DNA of 32,545 nucleotides from Desulfuromonas sp. (GCA_002869635.1 PKUF01000085.1:1-32545); one strand, 5' to 3'. Numbered from the stretch's first letter, positions 15,932-26,149 are shown. Notes: generated from the sequence alone by a model not told the origin. Made by a program: numbers and translations.

Positions 15932-17037
15932 CGGCCCTCCTCCTTGGTCTGCCAGGAGATATTGAGGAGTACCGCCACCGCTGCCAGGGTGCAGAGCAGG
16001 CTCGTCCCACCGTAAGAGATAAAGGGGAGAGTCAACCCCTTGGTCGGAAGCAACCCCAGCGCCACTGCCATGTTGGTGAAGGCCTGCAAACCGATAAGCA
16101 GGCTCAGACCAAAAGCGAGATGCCGACCGAAATCATCGGGAGCGTTAAGAGCGATATTGATGCCACGCAGTACCAGCAGCAGAAACATGCTCGCCACCAC
16201 GAAAACCCCGACAAAACCGAGCTCCTCACCAATCACCGAGAAGATGAAATCAGTATGTGCCTCAGGAAGGTAGAAGAGCTTCTGGCGCCCATCTCCCAAC
16301 CCGTTACCGAGGAAACCACCGGTACCGATCGCAATCCAGCTCTGGATGATCTGGAAACCCGCCCCGCTCGGATCCTGCCAAGGGTCGAGAAAGGCGAGGA
16401 TGCGACGCATACGGTAAGACTCATGCACGATCAGGTAGCAGACAAAGGGGGTTGCCAGAATCCCCACAGAAAGGAGATAGGCGAAACGGGCCCCCGCCAC
16501 CAGCAGCATCGACATCGCCACCACCGCCAAGGTCAGAGCGCTCCCCATATCGGGCTGGAGCATGATCAGGGCGATGAGCAGCGCCAATACCACCATATAT
16601 GGAACGAATCCGAGGGTGAAGCTTTTGATCTTCTCCTGCTTCTTGGTTAGCGAATGGGCCATGTAGAGAACGAGGCACATCTTCGCCAACTCCGCCGGCT
16701 GCAGCGAAAAACCGGGGAAGGAGATCCAGCGCGCCGCACCACCAGCCCGATGTCCAATACCGGGGATCAGCACTGCCAGCAGCAAAACGATACAGCCGAT
16801 CAGCGCTGGAACCGCCAACCGCCGCAGATGGTGATAATCTACCCGCATCAACAGTGCCATCAAGACAAGCCCCCCCCCGGCGAAAAGCGCTTGCCGCTTA
16901 AGAAAGAAGAAACCGTCAGCGAACCGTCGTGCCGCCATGATCGACGAGGAGGAGTAGACCATCACCACACCGAAACAGGTGAGGACAACCACCAGCAGCA
17001 ACACCGTCGTGTCAAAGGGATGTGAACGTTCCATCAT
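15799..17037 (-). CDS. ftsW: FtsW lipid II polymerase, with a read-through C-terminus
   Basis: SEDS-family peptidoglycan glycosyltransferase working with FtsI at the septum. The protein has about ten membrane helices, GGAARWISFPGFSLQPAELAK, the extracellular loop with FLPEAHTDFIFSVIGEELG-like sequence, and LPFISYGGTSL near the end. FtsW should stop soon after VLLNISWQTKEEG. Here the frame instead continues 43 residues into murG, because the junction reads ATTA rather than ATGA. With ATGA the stop would be at 15930-15928 and the protein would have 369 residues. The start ATG 17037 overlaps the murD stop as ATGA. A run of nine C at 16870-16878 (in-frame glycines on the coding strand) lies in the N-terminal part. 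Confidence 0.96.
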   Translation of the reverse strand: MMERSHPFDTTVLLLVVVLTCFGVVMVYSSSSIMAARRFADGFFFLKRQALFAGGGLVLMALLMRVDYHHLRRLAVPALIGCIVLLLAVLIPGIGHRAGGAARWISFPGFSLQPAELAKMCLVLYMAHSLTKKQEKIKSFTLGFVPYMVVLALLIALIMLQPDMGSALTLAVVAMSMLLVAGARFAYLLSVGILATPFVCYLIVHESYRMRRILAFLDPWQDPSGAGFQIIQSWIAIGTGGFLGNGLGDGRQKLFYLPEAHTDFIFSVIGEELGFVGVFVVASMFLLLVLRGINIALNAPDDFGRHLAFGLSLLIGLQAFTNMAVALGLLPTKGLTLPFISYGGTSLLCTLAAVAVLLNISWQTKEEGRLDCFWPVVVPVDISSRRWRWRNSFSLRIRQLRHSLSEPNVGSR

Positions 17038-18392
17038 TCACCCTTCCCGGCAGACGGCAACGCCCGCACGGCGGCGGCAAAGCGCTCACCCCGCTCGGCG
17101 TAGCTGCAGAACATGTCAAAACTCGAGCACCCCGGCGAGAGCAGCACGCTCCCTCCAGCCGGGGTCAATTTGTAACCGAGCTGCACCGCCTCATCGAGGG
17201 TGGCGGCGCGATGGACGCGGGTCAGATCCCCCAGAGTTTCGGCGATCCGCTCCGTCGCCTCACCAATGAGAACCAGATGCGCCACCTTGGCAGCAACCCC
17301 ATCGCGCAGAGGAGCGTAGTCCCCCCCCTTATCCTTGCCACCCGCGATAAGAGTCACCGGGCCCTGCAGACCGGCAAGGCTCTTGACAACGCTGCCGACG
17401 TTGGTCCCCTTGGAATCGTCGTACCAGATCACCCCACCCACTTCACGGACCGGGACCATACGGTGCGGCAGTCCGCCAAAGAGACAGGCGGCCCCCCAGG
17501 CGATGGTCGCGGGGCAGCCAGCGAGCAATACCGGGGCGAGCGCAGCCATGACATTTTCGATGTTGTGCAAACCTTTGAGCTGGAGCTCGGCCACCGGGAA
17601 GCGCACCTCCTCGTCCTGCCAACGCCATATAATGTCGCGGCTGTCAAAACCAATTCCTGCCTCAACAGGCTGGGAAGAGGAGAAGAGGAGCTTGCGCGGA
17701 GCAATATCGGCGGTGGCGGCGAGGACGGCGGCATCATCGGCGTTGAGGATCGCCACATCATCGCAGGTCATGTTGGCAAAGATCTCAAGCTTGGCGGTAA
17801 CGTAGGCCTCCATCGACGGATAACGGTCGAGGTGGTCCTCGCTCAGATTAAGGAGCAGCCCGTAACGGGGGTGGAATCTCTCGATCGCCTCAAGCTGAAA
17901 GGAGGAGATCTCCGCCACCGCCCACTCCCAACCGGACTCGCGCCAGAGCTCGACCAGCGGCGTCCCAAGGTTGCCACCGACAAAAGTCTTCTTCCCCCAA
18001 GCCGTAAGCATGGCGCCAATCAGCATTGTGGTCGTCGATTTCCCGTTGGTTCCGGTGATGGCGATCAGCGGTGTCTTCAGTTCACGGGTCGCGATCTCGA
18101 TCTCCCCAAGGATCGGCACCCCGGCCGCTTTCGCCACCTGCAGCACCGGGACATCGAGAGGGACGCCGGGGCTGATGACAATGAGGTCGGCAGCGACAAA
18201 GAGCGTTTCAGTGTGCCCACCGAGGTCTCGCCGCACCGCCGAATTCAGCTGATCAAGCCCGTTAATCGCTGCTTCTTCGCGCCGATCGGAGAGGGTCACC
18301 TGAGCCCCTTGCGCGCAGAGGTAGTCGCAGAGCGCCAGGCCACTGCGGCCCGCTCCGACGACGACAATCTGCTGGTTGGCGTAGATGCTCAT
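17034..18392 (-). CDS. murD: UDP-N-acetylmuramoylalanine--D-glutamate ligase
   Basis: Adds D-glutamate to UDP-MurNAc-L-Ala using ATP. The 452 residues begin with a Rossmann-type VVVGAGRSGLALCDYL segment, have the P-loop GTNGKSTTTMLIG, the NLSEDHLDRY segment and YDDSKGTNVGS before the C-terminal domain with LIAGGKDKGGDY. All are MurD hallmarks. ATG 18392 lies 4 bases after the mraY stop, and the stop overlaps the ftsW start. Confidence 0.99.
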   Translation of the reverse strand: MSIYANQQIVVVGAGRSGLALCDYLCAQGAQVTLSDRREEAAINGLDQLNSAVRRDLGGHTETLFVAADLIVISPGVPLDVPVLQVAKAAGVPILGEIEIATRELKTPLIAITGTNGKSTTTMLIGAMLTAWGKKTFVGGNLGTPLVELWRESGWEWAVAEISSFQLEAIERFHPRYGLLLNLSEDHLDRYPSMEAYVTAKLEIFANMTCDDVAILNADDAAVLAATADIAPRKLLFSSSQPVEAGIGFDSRDIIWRWQDEEVRFPVAELQLKGLHNIENVMAALAPVLLAGCPATIAWGAACLFGGLPHRMVPVREVGGVIWYDDSKGTNVGSVVKSLAGLQGPVTLIAGGKDKGGDYAPLRDGVAAKVAHLVLIGEATERIAETLGDLTRVHRAATLDEAVQLGYKLTPAGGSVLLSPGCSSFDMFCSYAERGERFAAAVRALPSAGKGE

Positions 18393-18396
18393 GCGC

Positions 18397-19473
18397 TTAC
18401 CTCAACTTGAGGGTCGACAGGCCGATCAGGGCCAGAATGATACTGATAATCCAGAAGCGGACGATGATCTTCGGCTCCGGCCACCCCTTGAGCTCAAAAT
18501 GGTGATGCAACGGCGCCATGCGGAAAATCCGCTTGCCATAGAGGCGAAAGGAGGTCACCTGAGCGATGACCGAGAGCGCCTCGACAACGAAAATACCTCC
18601 GACGATCACCAGCACGATCTCTTGCTTGGTGATGACGGCGATGGTCCCAAGCGCCCCGCCCAACGACAAGCTCCCCACATCCCCCATAAAGACCTGGGCC
18701 GGATAGGTATTGAACCAGAGGAAACCGAGCCCAGCCCCGACCATGGCGCCGCAGAGGACCGCCAGCTCCCCCGCCCCCTGAACACTGCTGATTTGCAGGT
18801 ACTCCGAGAGCCGGGCGTTCCCTGCAAGATAGGCAAAGAGCAGGTACGACGCCGAAGCGATGATCATCGGTCCGATCGCCAGCCCATCGAGGCCATCGGT
18901 CAGGTTAACGGCATTGCCGGAACCGACGATGACGAGCATGGCAAAAGGGATATAGAAGAGCCCCAGCTCCGGCCGCAACCCTTTGAAAAAAGGGAATGCC
19001 AAGGTCGTGCTGAAGGGTGGGTAGAGATAAAGAATCACCCCGGCGGTCCACGACACGAAGAGAAGGCCTAGCATCTTCTGCCGTGCCGAGAGTCCATCAC
19101 TGCTTTTGCGCCGCACCTTACGATAGTCATCAACAAAACCGACGGCGCCAAAACCGACGGTCACCAACAAGGTCACCCAGACATAGAGGTTGCTCAGATC
19201 GGCCCAAAGCAGGGTCGGTAATACGATCGCAAGGAGGATCATCGTCCCCCCCATGGTCGGCGTCCCCTCTTTCTTGAAGTGAGACTCCGGCCCGACCTTT
19301 CGGATGCTCTGACCGATCTGCAACGCTGAGAGTTTGTTGATCAACCACGGCCCGATCATAAAGGCGATGATCAGGGCGGTGATGGTGGCGTAGATCGTCC
19401 TAAAAGTGATGAAACGAAAGACGTAGAGTGCCGAGAACTGATCATGTAGCGGATAGAGCAGATGATAAAGCAC
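18397..19473 (-). CDS. mraY: Phospho-N-acetylmuramoyl-pentapeptide transferase MraY
   Basis: Integral membrane enzyme that moves phospho-MurNAc-pentapeptide onto undecaprenyl phosphate, giving lipid I. The usual N-terminus [14 protein letters not shown] begins at a GTG (19473) with AGGAGAG 5 bases upstream, so I use that start. A longer frame to 19593 overlaps murF and adds an unrelated basic segment. The 358 residues contain the catalytic [17 protein letters not shown] and the conserved [14 protein letters not shown] loop, with about ten membrane helices. Confidence 0.98.
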   Translation of the reverse strand: MLYHLLYPLHDQFSALYVFRFITFRTIYATITALIIAFMIGPWLINKLSALQIGQSIRKVGPESHFKKEGTPTMGGTMILLAIVLPTLLWADLSNLYVWVTLLVTVGFGAVGFVDDYRKVRRKSSDGLSARQKMLGLLFVSWTAGVILYLYPPFSTTLAFPFFKGLRPELGLFYIPFAMLVIVGSGNAVNLTDGLDGLAIGPMIIASASYLLFAYLAGNARLSEYLQISSVQGAGELAVLCGAMVGAGLGFLWFNTYPAQVFMGDVGSLSLGGALGTIAVITKQEIVLVIVGGIFVVEALSVIAQVTSFRLYGKRIFRMAPLHHHFELKGWPEPKIIVRFWIISIILALIGLSTLKLR

Positions 19474-19483
19474 GCCGTCTCTC

Positions 19484-20887
19484 CTAAGCTTTAACCGTCG
19501 TCGCTGACGCCAGCAGGGTGCGCAGCTGCGCACCAACGCGCTCCATGCGCATCCCTCGTGACCCCTTAACCAGAACCCGATCCTCTTGAGCAAGCTCCTG
19601 CTGCAACTGCGCCGCCACCGCCTCCGGCTCGGCGAGAGTCACAATCTTCTCCGTCGGCATCCCGGCAAGACGAGCCCCAACGGCAATCTCTTCGCCAAGA
19701 ACTCCCATGACGATAAGCAGGTCACAGCAGGAAGCCGCCACCACGCCGATATCTCGGTGCAGGTTTTTCGCCTCAACCCCCAATTCGAACATATCACCGA
19801 GGACGGCGATCCGCTTACCGTTACGTGGCGGCATCTCGCGCAGCGCTTGCAGCGCCGCCCGTACCGAGAGGGGATTGGCGTTGTAGCTATCTTCGATCAG
19901 AGTAATCCCACCGGGGAGTTTCACCAGCTCCATCCGTCCCGGGAAGGGGCGAAAGTCACCGAGCCCGGCGACGATGGTCTCGCCATCCACCCCGATAGAC
20001 CAGGCGGCCGCTGTCGCGAGAAGAGCGTTAGCAGCGTTGTGCCGTCCCTGCACCTGCAGTTGCAGCGGATAGTTACCATCAGGAAGGATCAATGTTAGAG
20101 CGACCCCTTGAGACGTCATCTCAACCCCCTCCCCCCGAATCTGCGCCTTGGGATGGAGTCCACAGGTGATCTGATTCACGCCGTTGGCGACGGGGAGTTG
20201 CGCCACCCGCGGATCATCGAGATTGATCACCGCGGTCGTCCCGCTGGCCAGCGCCCCGAAGAGCTCCCCCTTGGCCCGGGCAACCCCTTCGATGCTCTGC
20301 AGCCCCTGTAGGTGGGCAGCACCAATATTGGTAATTAGCCCCACCGTCGGAGCGGCAATCTCGCTTAAGCGAGAGATCTCGCCGCGACTGTTCATCCCCA
20401 TCTCGAGCACTGCCCACTGATGCTGTGGTTGCAGGCGGCAAACGGTGAGCGGTAATCCGATCAGATTGTTGTAGTTCCCCTGCGTCTGCACCCCCTCACC
20501 ACGACGGGCAAGGATGGCGGCAAGCATCTCGCGGGTGGTGGTCTTGCCGGCCGACCCCGTAATGGCCACAACCGGCCCGTCGAAAGCCTGACGCCAGAGG
20601 TTGGCGAGGTCGCCGAGAGCAACAAAGGTATCTGCCACCTCGATCACCGGGGAATTCACTCCGAGTTCCAAGGCTGAGCGTTCACTGAGACAGGCAGACG
20701 CGCCCCGTTCAAAGGCGGCGGAGACATAGGCATGGCCATCGACCCGCGTGCCGGCCAGAGGCACGAAGAGCTCCCCCGATTGCACCGTGCGGCTGTCAAT
20801 AGAGACACCTTTGATGCAACCACGCGCCGTCGCCGGCTGCAGCCGTCCCCCTACCGCTTTGGCGATCTGGTTCAGGTCGAGATTCAT
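19484..20887 (-). CDS. murF: UDP-N-acetylmuramoyl-tripeptide--D-alanyl-D-alanine ligase
   Basis: Adds the D-Ala-D-Ala dipeptide made by Ddl to the UDP-MurNAc tripeptide. The 467 residues show a MurF N-terminal domain ([16 protein letters not shown]), the P-loop [24 protein letters not shown] and the [15 protein letters not shown] segment diagnostic of MurF. It starts inside the murE stop (ATGA) and lies 10 bases before mraY. Confidence 0.99.
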   Translation of the reverse strand: MNLDLNQIAKAVGGRLQPATARGCIKGVSIDSRTVQSGELFVPLAGTRVDGHAYVSAAFERGASACLSERSALELGVNSPVIEVADTFVALGDLANLWRQAFDGPVVAITGSAGKTTTREMLAAILARRGEGVQTQGNYNNLIGLPLTVCRLQPQHQWAVLEMGMNSRGEISRLSEIAAPTVGLITNIGAAHLQGLQSIEGVARAKGELFGALASGTTAVINLDDPRVAQLPVANGVNQITCGLHPKAQIRGEGVEMTSQGVALTLILPDGNYPLQLQVQGRHNAANALLATAAAWSIGVDGETIVAGLGDFRPFPGRMELVKLPGGITLIEDSYNANPLSVRAALQALREMPPRNGKRIAVLGDMFELGVEAKNLHRDIGVVAASCCDLLIVMGVLGEEIAVGARLAGMPTEKIVTLAEPEAVAAQLQQELAQEDRVLVKGSRGMRMERVGAQLRTLLASATTVKA

Positions 20888-22392
20888 GCTGCCCCTTTCC
20901 GTGTGGCCAGGGCCCGCCGCAACTCTTCGCGATCATCGAAGTGAAAACGTTTTTTGCCGATGATCTGGTAATCCTCATGCCCTTTTCCCGCCACCAACAG
21001 CAGATCGCCGGCGCACAACAGCGAAACGGCAAGATCGATGGCAGCGCGACGGTCACTACAAACCAGATAACTTTTGGCCGTCGCCTCCCCCACCGTGTCG
21101 GCACTCAAGAGCACCGCATGCGAAGACACCCCAGGGAGGATATCAGCAATGATGGTCTCAGGGTCCTCGCTACGTGGGTTATCAGAGGTGACAATCGTCA
21201 AGTCACTGTGGCGAGCCGCGACGCTCCCCATCACCTGACGTTTGCCGCGGTCGCGATCACCACCACAACCAAAGAGGGTGATGACCCGCTTAGGTTGAAG
21301 TGCCGTCAGGGTCTCGAGAGCTTTTTCCAGAGCGTCACCGGTATGAGCATAGTCGACCAGAACCAAGGCGCTAAGATCGTTTTCGATCCGCTCTAGCCGT
21401 CCCGGGACCGGCGGCGCCGTCGCCAGCGCCTGCACCAGAACATTTTGTGCGATCCCCAGCGTTAGTGCCGCGCCGCAGGCACCGAGCAGGTTCTCCAGAT
21501 TAAAACGCCCAAGCAGCGGCGCCGTCAGGGAGAACTCCCCCTGCGGCGTCGCCAACTGCGCCGAGATCCCCTCAAGCCCCATGCTCACACTCTGCACAGC
21601 CAGCGCGGCCTCTTTCTTTTCCACCGAGAAGGTCAGGGCCGTGGGAAACTCCTCGGCGAGGCGGGCACCGAAGGGATCGTCAAGATTAAGGATCGCATGG
21701 GTCGGATCACACAGTAGATCGGCGAAAAGGCGCCTCTTGCTGACGAAGTAGTGCTCCATGTCGGGATGGTAATCGAGATGCTCCGGCGTCAGGTTAGTGA
21801 AAATAGCCGCCGAAAAATTGATCCCGCTCACCCGTTGCTGATCGAGAGCATGTGAGGAGACCTCCATCACCACCACGTCGGCCCCGACATCCCGCAGCCG
21901 TCGCAAGGAGTGCTGCAGTTCTACCGGCTCGGGGGTGGTGTTGGGCGCAGCGAAGCAGAGATCACCACAGCGATAGCTCACCGTACCGAGAATCGCCGGA
22001 GTATAGCCAGCCTCGCGCAGAATCGCCTCAAGCAGATAAGTGATGGTCGTTTTACCGTTGGTCCCCGTTACCCCAATTACCGGGACACCGGCGGTGGGGT
22101 GGTCAAAAAAGCGGGCCGCCAGCTGCGCCAGAGCAAGGCGCCCATCATCAGCGACGATCCCGGTCACCCCGACGGGAAGCGTCACAGGCCGCTGCGAACA
22201 AATGACCGAAGCCCCAGCGGCGAGAGCCTCCTCGATGAAATCATGACCGTCGGCGGCCACTCCTTTAAGAGCAAAGAAGAGAGAACCCGGTTTGACCTGA
22301 CGCGAGTCGACACAGAGCGCACACACCTCCACCGTCGTCGGACCGCTTGGGGTCAGACCGGTGATGTCAGCGATCAGATCGGCTAACTGCAT
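20884..22392 (-). CDS. murE: UDP-MurNAc-L-Ala-D-Glu--meso-diaminopimelate ligase
   Basis: Adds the third stem residue. The P-loop GTNGKTTITYL lies at about 110-120, and DNPR at 404-407 (in DNPRSEDP) is the motif selecting meso-diaminopimelate over lysine, so the wall is expected to be DAP type. I use ATG 22392 (MQLADLIADI, the normal family start, 502 residues), with GGAG and AAGAG upstream. The earlier ATG 22419 has no ribosome site and adds nine unusual residues. Confidence 0.97.
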   Translation of the reverse strand: MQLADLIADITGLTPSGPTTVEVCALCVDSRQVKPGSLFFALKGVAADGHDFIEEALAAGASVICSQRPVTLPVGVTGIVADDGRLALAQLAARFFDHPTAGVPVIGVTGTNGKTTITYLLEAILREAGYTPAILGTVSYRCGDLCFAAPNTTPEPVELQHSLRRLRDVGADVVVMEVSSHALDQQRVSGINFSAAIFTNLTPEHLDYHPDMEHYFVSKRRLFADLLCDPTHAILNLDDPFGARLAEEFPTALTFSVEKKEAALAVQSVSMGLEGISAQLATPQGEFSLTAPLLGRFNLENLLGACGAALTLGIAQNVLVQALATAPPVPGRLERIENDLSALVLVDYAHTGDALEKALETLTALQPKRVITLFGCGGDRDRGKRQVMGSVAARHSDLTIVTSDNPRSEDPETIIADILPGVSSHAVLLSADTVGEATAKSYLVCSDRRAAIDLAVSLLCAGDLLLVAGKGHEDYQIIGKKRFHFDDREELRRALATRKGAA

Positions 22393-22424
22393 GGTTCTCT
22401 TATCTCCGGCGTCATCCATACAAT

Positions 22425-24406
22425 TCAGGTCGGCGGGGCGAGGCGCACCCAGACCTCATCGCCATAAACAATCTCTTGACCGGCCAATGGCAACTGCTCC
22501 ACCACCCGGCCACTACCGATCAGACGAATATTGAGACCATCCCGCCCCATCACCCGCAACACTTCACGGCTGCTCATCCCGGCGAAATCGGGCATCAACG
22601 GATGTTGCGCCGCATCCATCCCTTTTTTCGTTGCGACTTTCGCCACGGGGCGGGCTGATTTTTCAATGATCCCTTCGATGGTCGGTTCTAGCGCCACCAG
22701 CTGCTGCGGCTGAGTCGCCGGCACCTGCAAATAGCGCAACGACTGAGCTGCGATCTGCGAGAAAATTGGCGCAGCGACCAGACCACCATAGGTCTGCTCC
22801 TGTGGCTCATCAAGAAGAACCAAAATCACCAACTGCGGCTCCTTCGCCGGAACAAAACCGACAAAGGAGGAGACCCGCTTATCCGGCGAATATCCTCCGG
22901 TCACCGGATCGACCTTCTGGGCGGTGCCGGTCTTACCAGCCACATCGTAACCAGGGACATTAGCCAACACCCCTGTCCCCTCATCATCGGTGACCGTCGT
23001 CAGCATCGTCGATAAACGGCTCGAAAGCTCGGGCGGGATAACCTGACGAACCGCCCCCCCCCCCCCGCTTCAAGGAGGTGACCTTCGCGGTCTTGTGCCT
23101 TAAGGACGATCTGCGGCTTCATCAAAATACCACCGTTGGCAATCGCCGCTGTCGCCATCGCCAACTGAATCGGGGTGACCGAAACCCCCTGACCAAAAGA
23201 GATCGCGGCAAGATCGATCTCGAACCATTTGGAGGGAGAACTGAGCAGCCCGTTGACCTCACCGGGAAGATCAATGCCGGTTCGATCTCCAAAACCGAAC
23301 GCCTTGAGGTAACGGTAATAGCGCTCGCGTCCCAATCCCTGCCCCAGCTTAGCGGAACCGATATTGGAACTAACCTGCAACACCTGAGTCGGGGTCAGTG
23401 CCCCGTAGCGACGATGGTCATGGATCGTCTTGCCACCAACTCGATAGGAACCGTTTTCGCAGTTGATCCGCTTGCCGGGGATCGCGACCCCTTCATTGAG
23501 CGCCGCCGCCATCAAAAACATCTTGAAGGTTGAGCCTGGCTCAAAGGTATCGCAGACCGCCCGGTTGCGGCGGGTTTCAGGACGGAAAGAGCCAGCAGCG
23601 TTGGGATTGAAATCAGGCAGACTCGCCATAGCGAGAATCTCGCCGGTCTCTGGCGCAACGACAACGACCGTCCCCGCCTTGGCCCGAGCGCTATAAACCC
23701 CGGCTGCAAGCTCCTTCTCAGCGATATATTGTAGATTTTTATCGATAGTCAGATAGAGATCGCCCTGAGGTCCATCTCCTTCAATCTGCTGTGCGGCCTG
23801 TCCGAGACTTCGTCCTTTGTGGTCATTTTCGCTGATCAGGCGCCGCTCATCACCGGCGAGAAGAACGTTGTAGCGCAGTTCAATCCCTTCTAACCCCCGT
23901 GGATCAACGCCTGTGAAACCAACAACCTGTGAAGCGCTCTCCGAATTGGGATAGAAACGCTGATGTTCTCGATGAAAACCGATCCCCGGAATCTCAAGCA
24001 ACCGGATCTTTTCGATTATCGCCGGCGCAACCTGACGCTTGAGCCAGTAAAAGTTCTTCGATGAGACAAGACGGGCCTGGACGGTTTTTTCATCCATCTC
24101 AAGCAGAGCTGCAAGCTGGCGCGTCTGCTCCGGCGTCGCCTTCACTTTCCGCGGATAGACACAGACGGACTCAACCTCAACACTGATCGCCAACGGCTCG
24201 CCGTTACGATCGAAGATCGTGCCACGTTGCGGTGTTAACGTGACAACCCGGGCATACTGCTTGTCGGCTTGCTTATCCCAGTTTTCACCGGAGGCGATCT
24301 GCAGGTAGAAGGCACGTCCAACAACAAAGACAAAAGCAACCAGAAAGAGAATCCCGATCGTCTTGACCCGCACACGCGCCCAACTCTCCCGCCCGCCACG
24401 CATCAT
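22425..24406 (-). CDS. ftsI: FtsI/PBP3 peptidoglycan transpeptidase, frameshifted at a G13 tract
   Basis: Septal class B penicillin-binding protein. The first part (24406 down to the tract) has a membrane helix at about 15-33, a dimerisation/pedestal domain, catalytic Ser292 in STFK and SSN at 346-348. The second part has KTGTAQKV and a C-terminal PASTA domain (PDFAGMSSREVLRVM to DEVWVRLAPP), as in Desulfuromonadales-type FtsI. The two parts are in different frames. The first runs off frame in a 13-base C run (23054-23066; G13 on the coding strand) to a stop at 23000. A tract of 14 or 11 would restore one protein; with 14 it has 660 residues. Both halves look under normal coding constraint, so the gene is probably functional in life. 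It overlaps ftsL by ATGA. Confidence 0.93.
23054..23066. repeat. 13-base C homopolymer inside ftsI
   Basis: Thirteen consecutive C on the + strand, read as G13 (poly-Gly) in ftsI. It lies exactly where the reading frame is lost, between the KPQIVLKAQDREGHLLEAG and AVRQVIPPELS segments. This is the longest homopolymer I found in the window. Confidence 0.97.
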
Positions 24407-24717
24407 TCCACCAGCACCATCTGGTGAGGTTCAGGGCGCTGCAGTCCAAGCTGGCGACGCGCCAGCTCTTCGATACGACGGGGCTGGCTCAGCGTACTCT
24501 CTTCGAGTTCGAGGTGGGCCGCAAGCTGCGTCTGTTCACGCTGGCGAGAATCGAGACGGGCAAGTTCATATTCAAGGTTGATCACCGTCAGGCGGGTCCA
24601 GACAGAGAAGAGGCCGAGAAGGAAGAAAGCAGCAATCAGCACGAACAACCCGGAGAGGCTGCCGCGACGGAAGGAAAGCCAGTGCATACGCGCGACCGGT
24701 GTGAGGGTCTGGAGCAT
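24403..24717 (-). CDS. ftsL: Cell division protein FtsL
   Basis: A small bitopic division protein of 104 residues. It has a basic cytosolic tail, one membrane helix (about 21-40) and a periplasmic coiled coil with leucine heptads, ending with RRIEELARRQLGLQRPEPHQMV, the usual FtsL ending. Identity comes mainly from this layout and its place between rsmH and ftsI. ATG 24717 has GGAG 7 bases upstream; a longer frame to 24783 overlaps rsmH and has no support. Confidence 0.93.
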   Translation of the reverse strand: MLQTLTPVARMHWLSFRRGSLSGLFVLIAAFFLLGLFSVWTRLTVINLEYELARLDSRQREQTQLAAHLELEESTLSQPRRIEELARRQLGLQRPEPHQMVLVE

Positions 24718-24733
24718 TGAACGTCTCCGTCCA

Positions 24734-25687
24734 CTAAGCCGCCGGAAGCCGGCGTACGGCACGCAGAATCGCACTGCGTGCACGGGGATTATTCGCGATT
24801 TCAGTCTCGTTAGCCTTGACCGCTTTTCGAGTCAGCAGTTCAACCGCCGGAGTATGCTTACAGACACAGATTGGAAGCTCCGGGGGGCAGAGACAACGCC
24901 GTGCCTGAGCGACAAAAATCCGTTTAACGATTCGATCTTCCAACGAATGAAAAGCAATGACCGCCAATCGCCCTCCAGGTTTGAGCAGGCGGATCGCCTG
25001 TTCGACACCCTGCGCGACGTGATCGAGCTCGCCATTGACTTCGATGCGCAGCGCTTGAAAAACTCGGGTTGCGGGATGAATCCGCCCCGGCACCATTCCA
25101 CCAGGCACGGTGTGTCGGACCAGTTCGGCCAATTCCAGCGTCGTCTTTAACGGCTGCTGCTGTTCGCGGCAACGGACGATGGCTCGGGCGATCTTGCCAG
25201 CCCAACGTTCCTCGCCATATTCTTTGAAAATCCGCGCCAGTTCCCTCCACTCGAGGCTCTCCAGCAGCTGCGCTGCCGTCTCGCCTCGGGTCGGATCCAT
25301 CCGCATATCAAGAGGAGCATCAACTCGAAAGGAGAACCCTCGCTCGGGTGTATCGAGCTGATGTGACGAAACCCCGAGATCGAGAAGGATTCCATCGACA
25401 CCATCGACCTCCATCTCGTTCAGGACATCGGCCGCTTCGGAAAAGTTTCGATGAACCAACTGAACCCGCTCGCCATAGGGGGCGAGAACCTCTCCGGCTC
25501 GTTTCAAGGCGGCCGGGTCTCGATCAAAAGCGATCAGCGCACCGTCTGCCCCCATCGCCTCGAGAATCAGGCGGGAATGACCACCTCCACCAACGGTTCC
25601 ATCGATGAAAAGCTCCCCCGAAGCTGGCGCCAGCAGGTTGAGGACCTCACGCGGCATCACGGAGAGATGGGAAAAGGAGACACCCAT
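24734..25687 (-). CDS. rsmH: 16S rRNA (cytosine1402-N4)-methyltransferase RsmH
   Basis: Methylates N4 of C1402 in 16S rRNA using S-adenosylmethionine. The 317 residues carry the SAM loop FIDGTVGGGGHSRLIL, the DLGVSSHQLD motif, FSFRVDAPLDMRMD, the ARIFKEYGEERWAGKIARAI insertion and the C-terminal VIAFHSLEDRIVK. ATG 25687 lies 3 bases after the mraZ stop with no good ribosome site, so it is probably coupled; TTG 25690 is an alternative. RsmI, encoded at 30048-30893, methylates the ribose of the same nucleotide. Confidence 0.98.
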   Translation of the reverse strand: MGVSFSHLSVMPREVLNLLAPASGELFIDGTVGGGGHSRLILEAMGADGALIAFDRDPAALKRAGEVLAPYGERVQLVHRNFSEAADVLNEMEVDGVDGILLDLGVSSHQLDTPERGFSFRVDAPLDMRMDPTRGETAAQLLESLEWRELARIFKEYGEERWAGKIARAIVRCREQQQPLKTTLELAELVRHTVPGGMVPGRIHPATRVFQALRIEVNGELDHVAQGVEQAIRLLKPGGRLAVIAFHSLEDRIVKRIFVAQARRCLCPPELPICVCKHTPAVELLTRKAVKANETEIANNPRARSAILRAVRRLPAA

Positions 25688-25690
25688 CAA

Positions 25691-26149
25691 TCAGAGCCCG
25701 AGTTCAGCAATAAGATCGGGGTTGCCGCGCAGAACATCGCCAGAATTCCCGGTGACCTGCGCGTAAAGCTCTTCGTTATAAATTTCGATCTTCTCTTCCA
25801 TCCCGACGACAACAACCGTCGGATTGTCATTCTTGCCAAGCCCGGCGTAATCTCTCAGCGCCGATGGGACAAGAACTCGTCCCTGCTTGTCGAAACCACA
25901 CTCTTGAGCCGGACTGGTGACTAGGCGCAGCGTCGCGGTCTTCGCAGCGCCGTTCGGCATCGACTTGACCTTCGCCACAATCCCCTTCCAAATCGAAGGT
26001 GGATAGGCCGTCAGCCCCCCTTCGGTGTTCTTCGCCAGAACCAGCAGCTCATCACCATGGCACTCCATCAGAACCTCGCGAAAACGCGCGGGGATACTGA
26101 GACGCCCTTTGGGGTCGATGCTGTTATGATTTTCGCCTGCGAAGCTCAT
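25691..26149 (-). CDS. mraZ: Transcriptional regulator MraZ
   Basis: DNA-binding regulator of the dcw cluster with two SpoVT-AbrB-like halves: IDPKGRLSIPARFRE near residue 12 and DKQGRVLVPSALRDYAGL in the second half. The 152 residues are normal. I use ATG 26149 (MSFAGENHNSID) because an upstream extension to 26230 would run through the MraZ box and promoter. MraZ typically binds repeats just upstream of its own gene and represses the operon; such repeats are visible at 26158-26183. Confidence 0.97.
   Translation of the reverse strand: MSFAGENHNSIDPKGRLSIPARFREVLMECHGDELLVLAKNTEGGLTAYPPSIWKGIVAKVKSMPNGAAKTATLRLVTSPAQECGFDKQGRVLVPSALRDYAGLGKNDNPTVVVVGMEEKIEIYNEELYAQVTGNSGDVLRGNPDLIAELGL

Noticed and set aside
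17022-18410. 462-residue open frame on the + strand
   Set aside because: It mirrors murD almost exactly on the opposite strand and has no domain or ribosome site; it is a codon-bias shadow.
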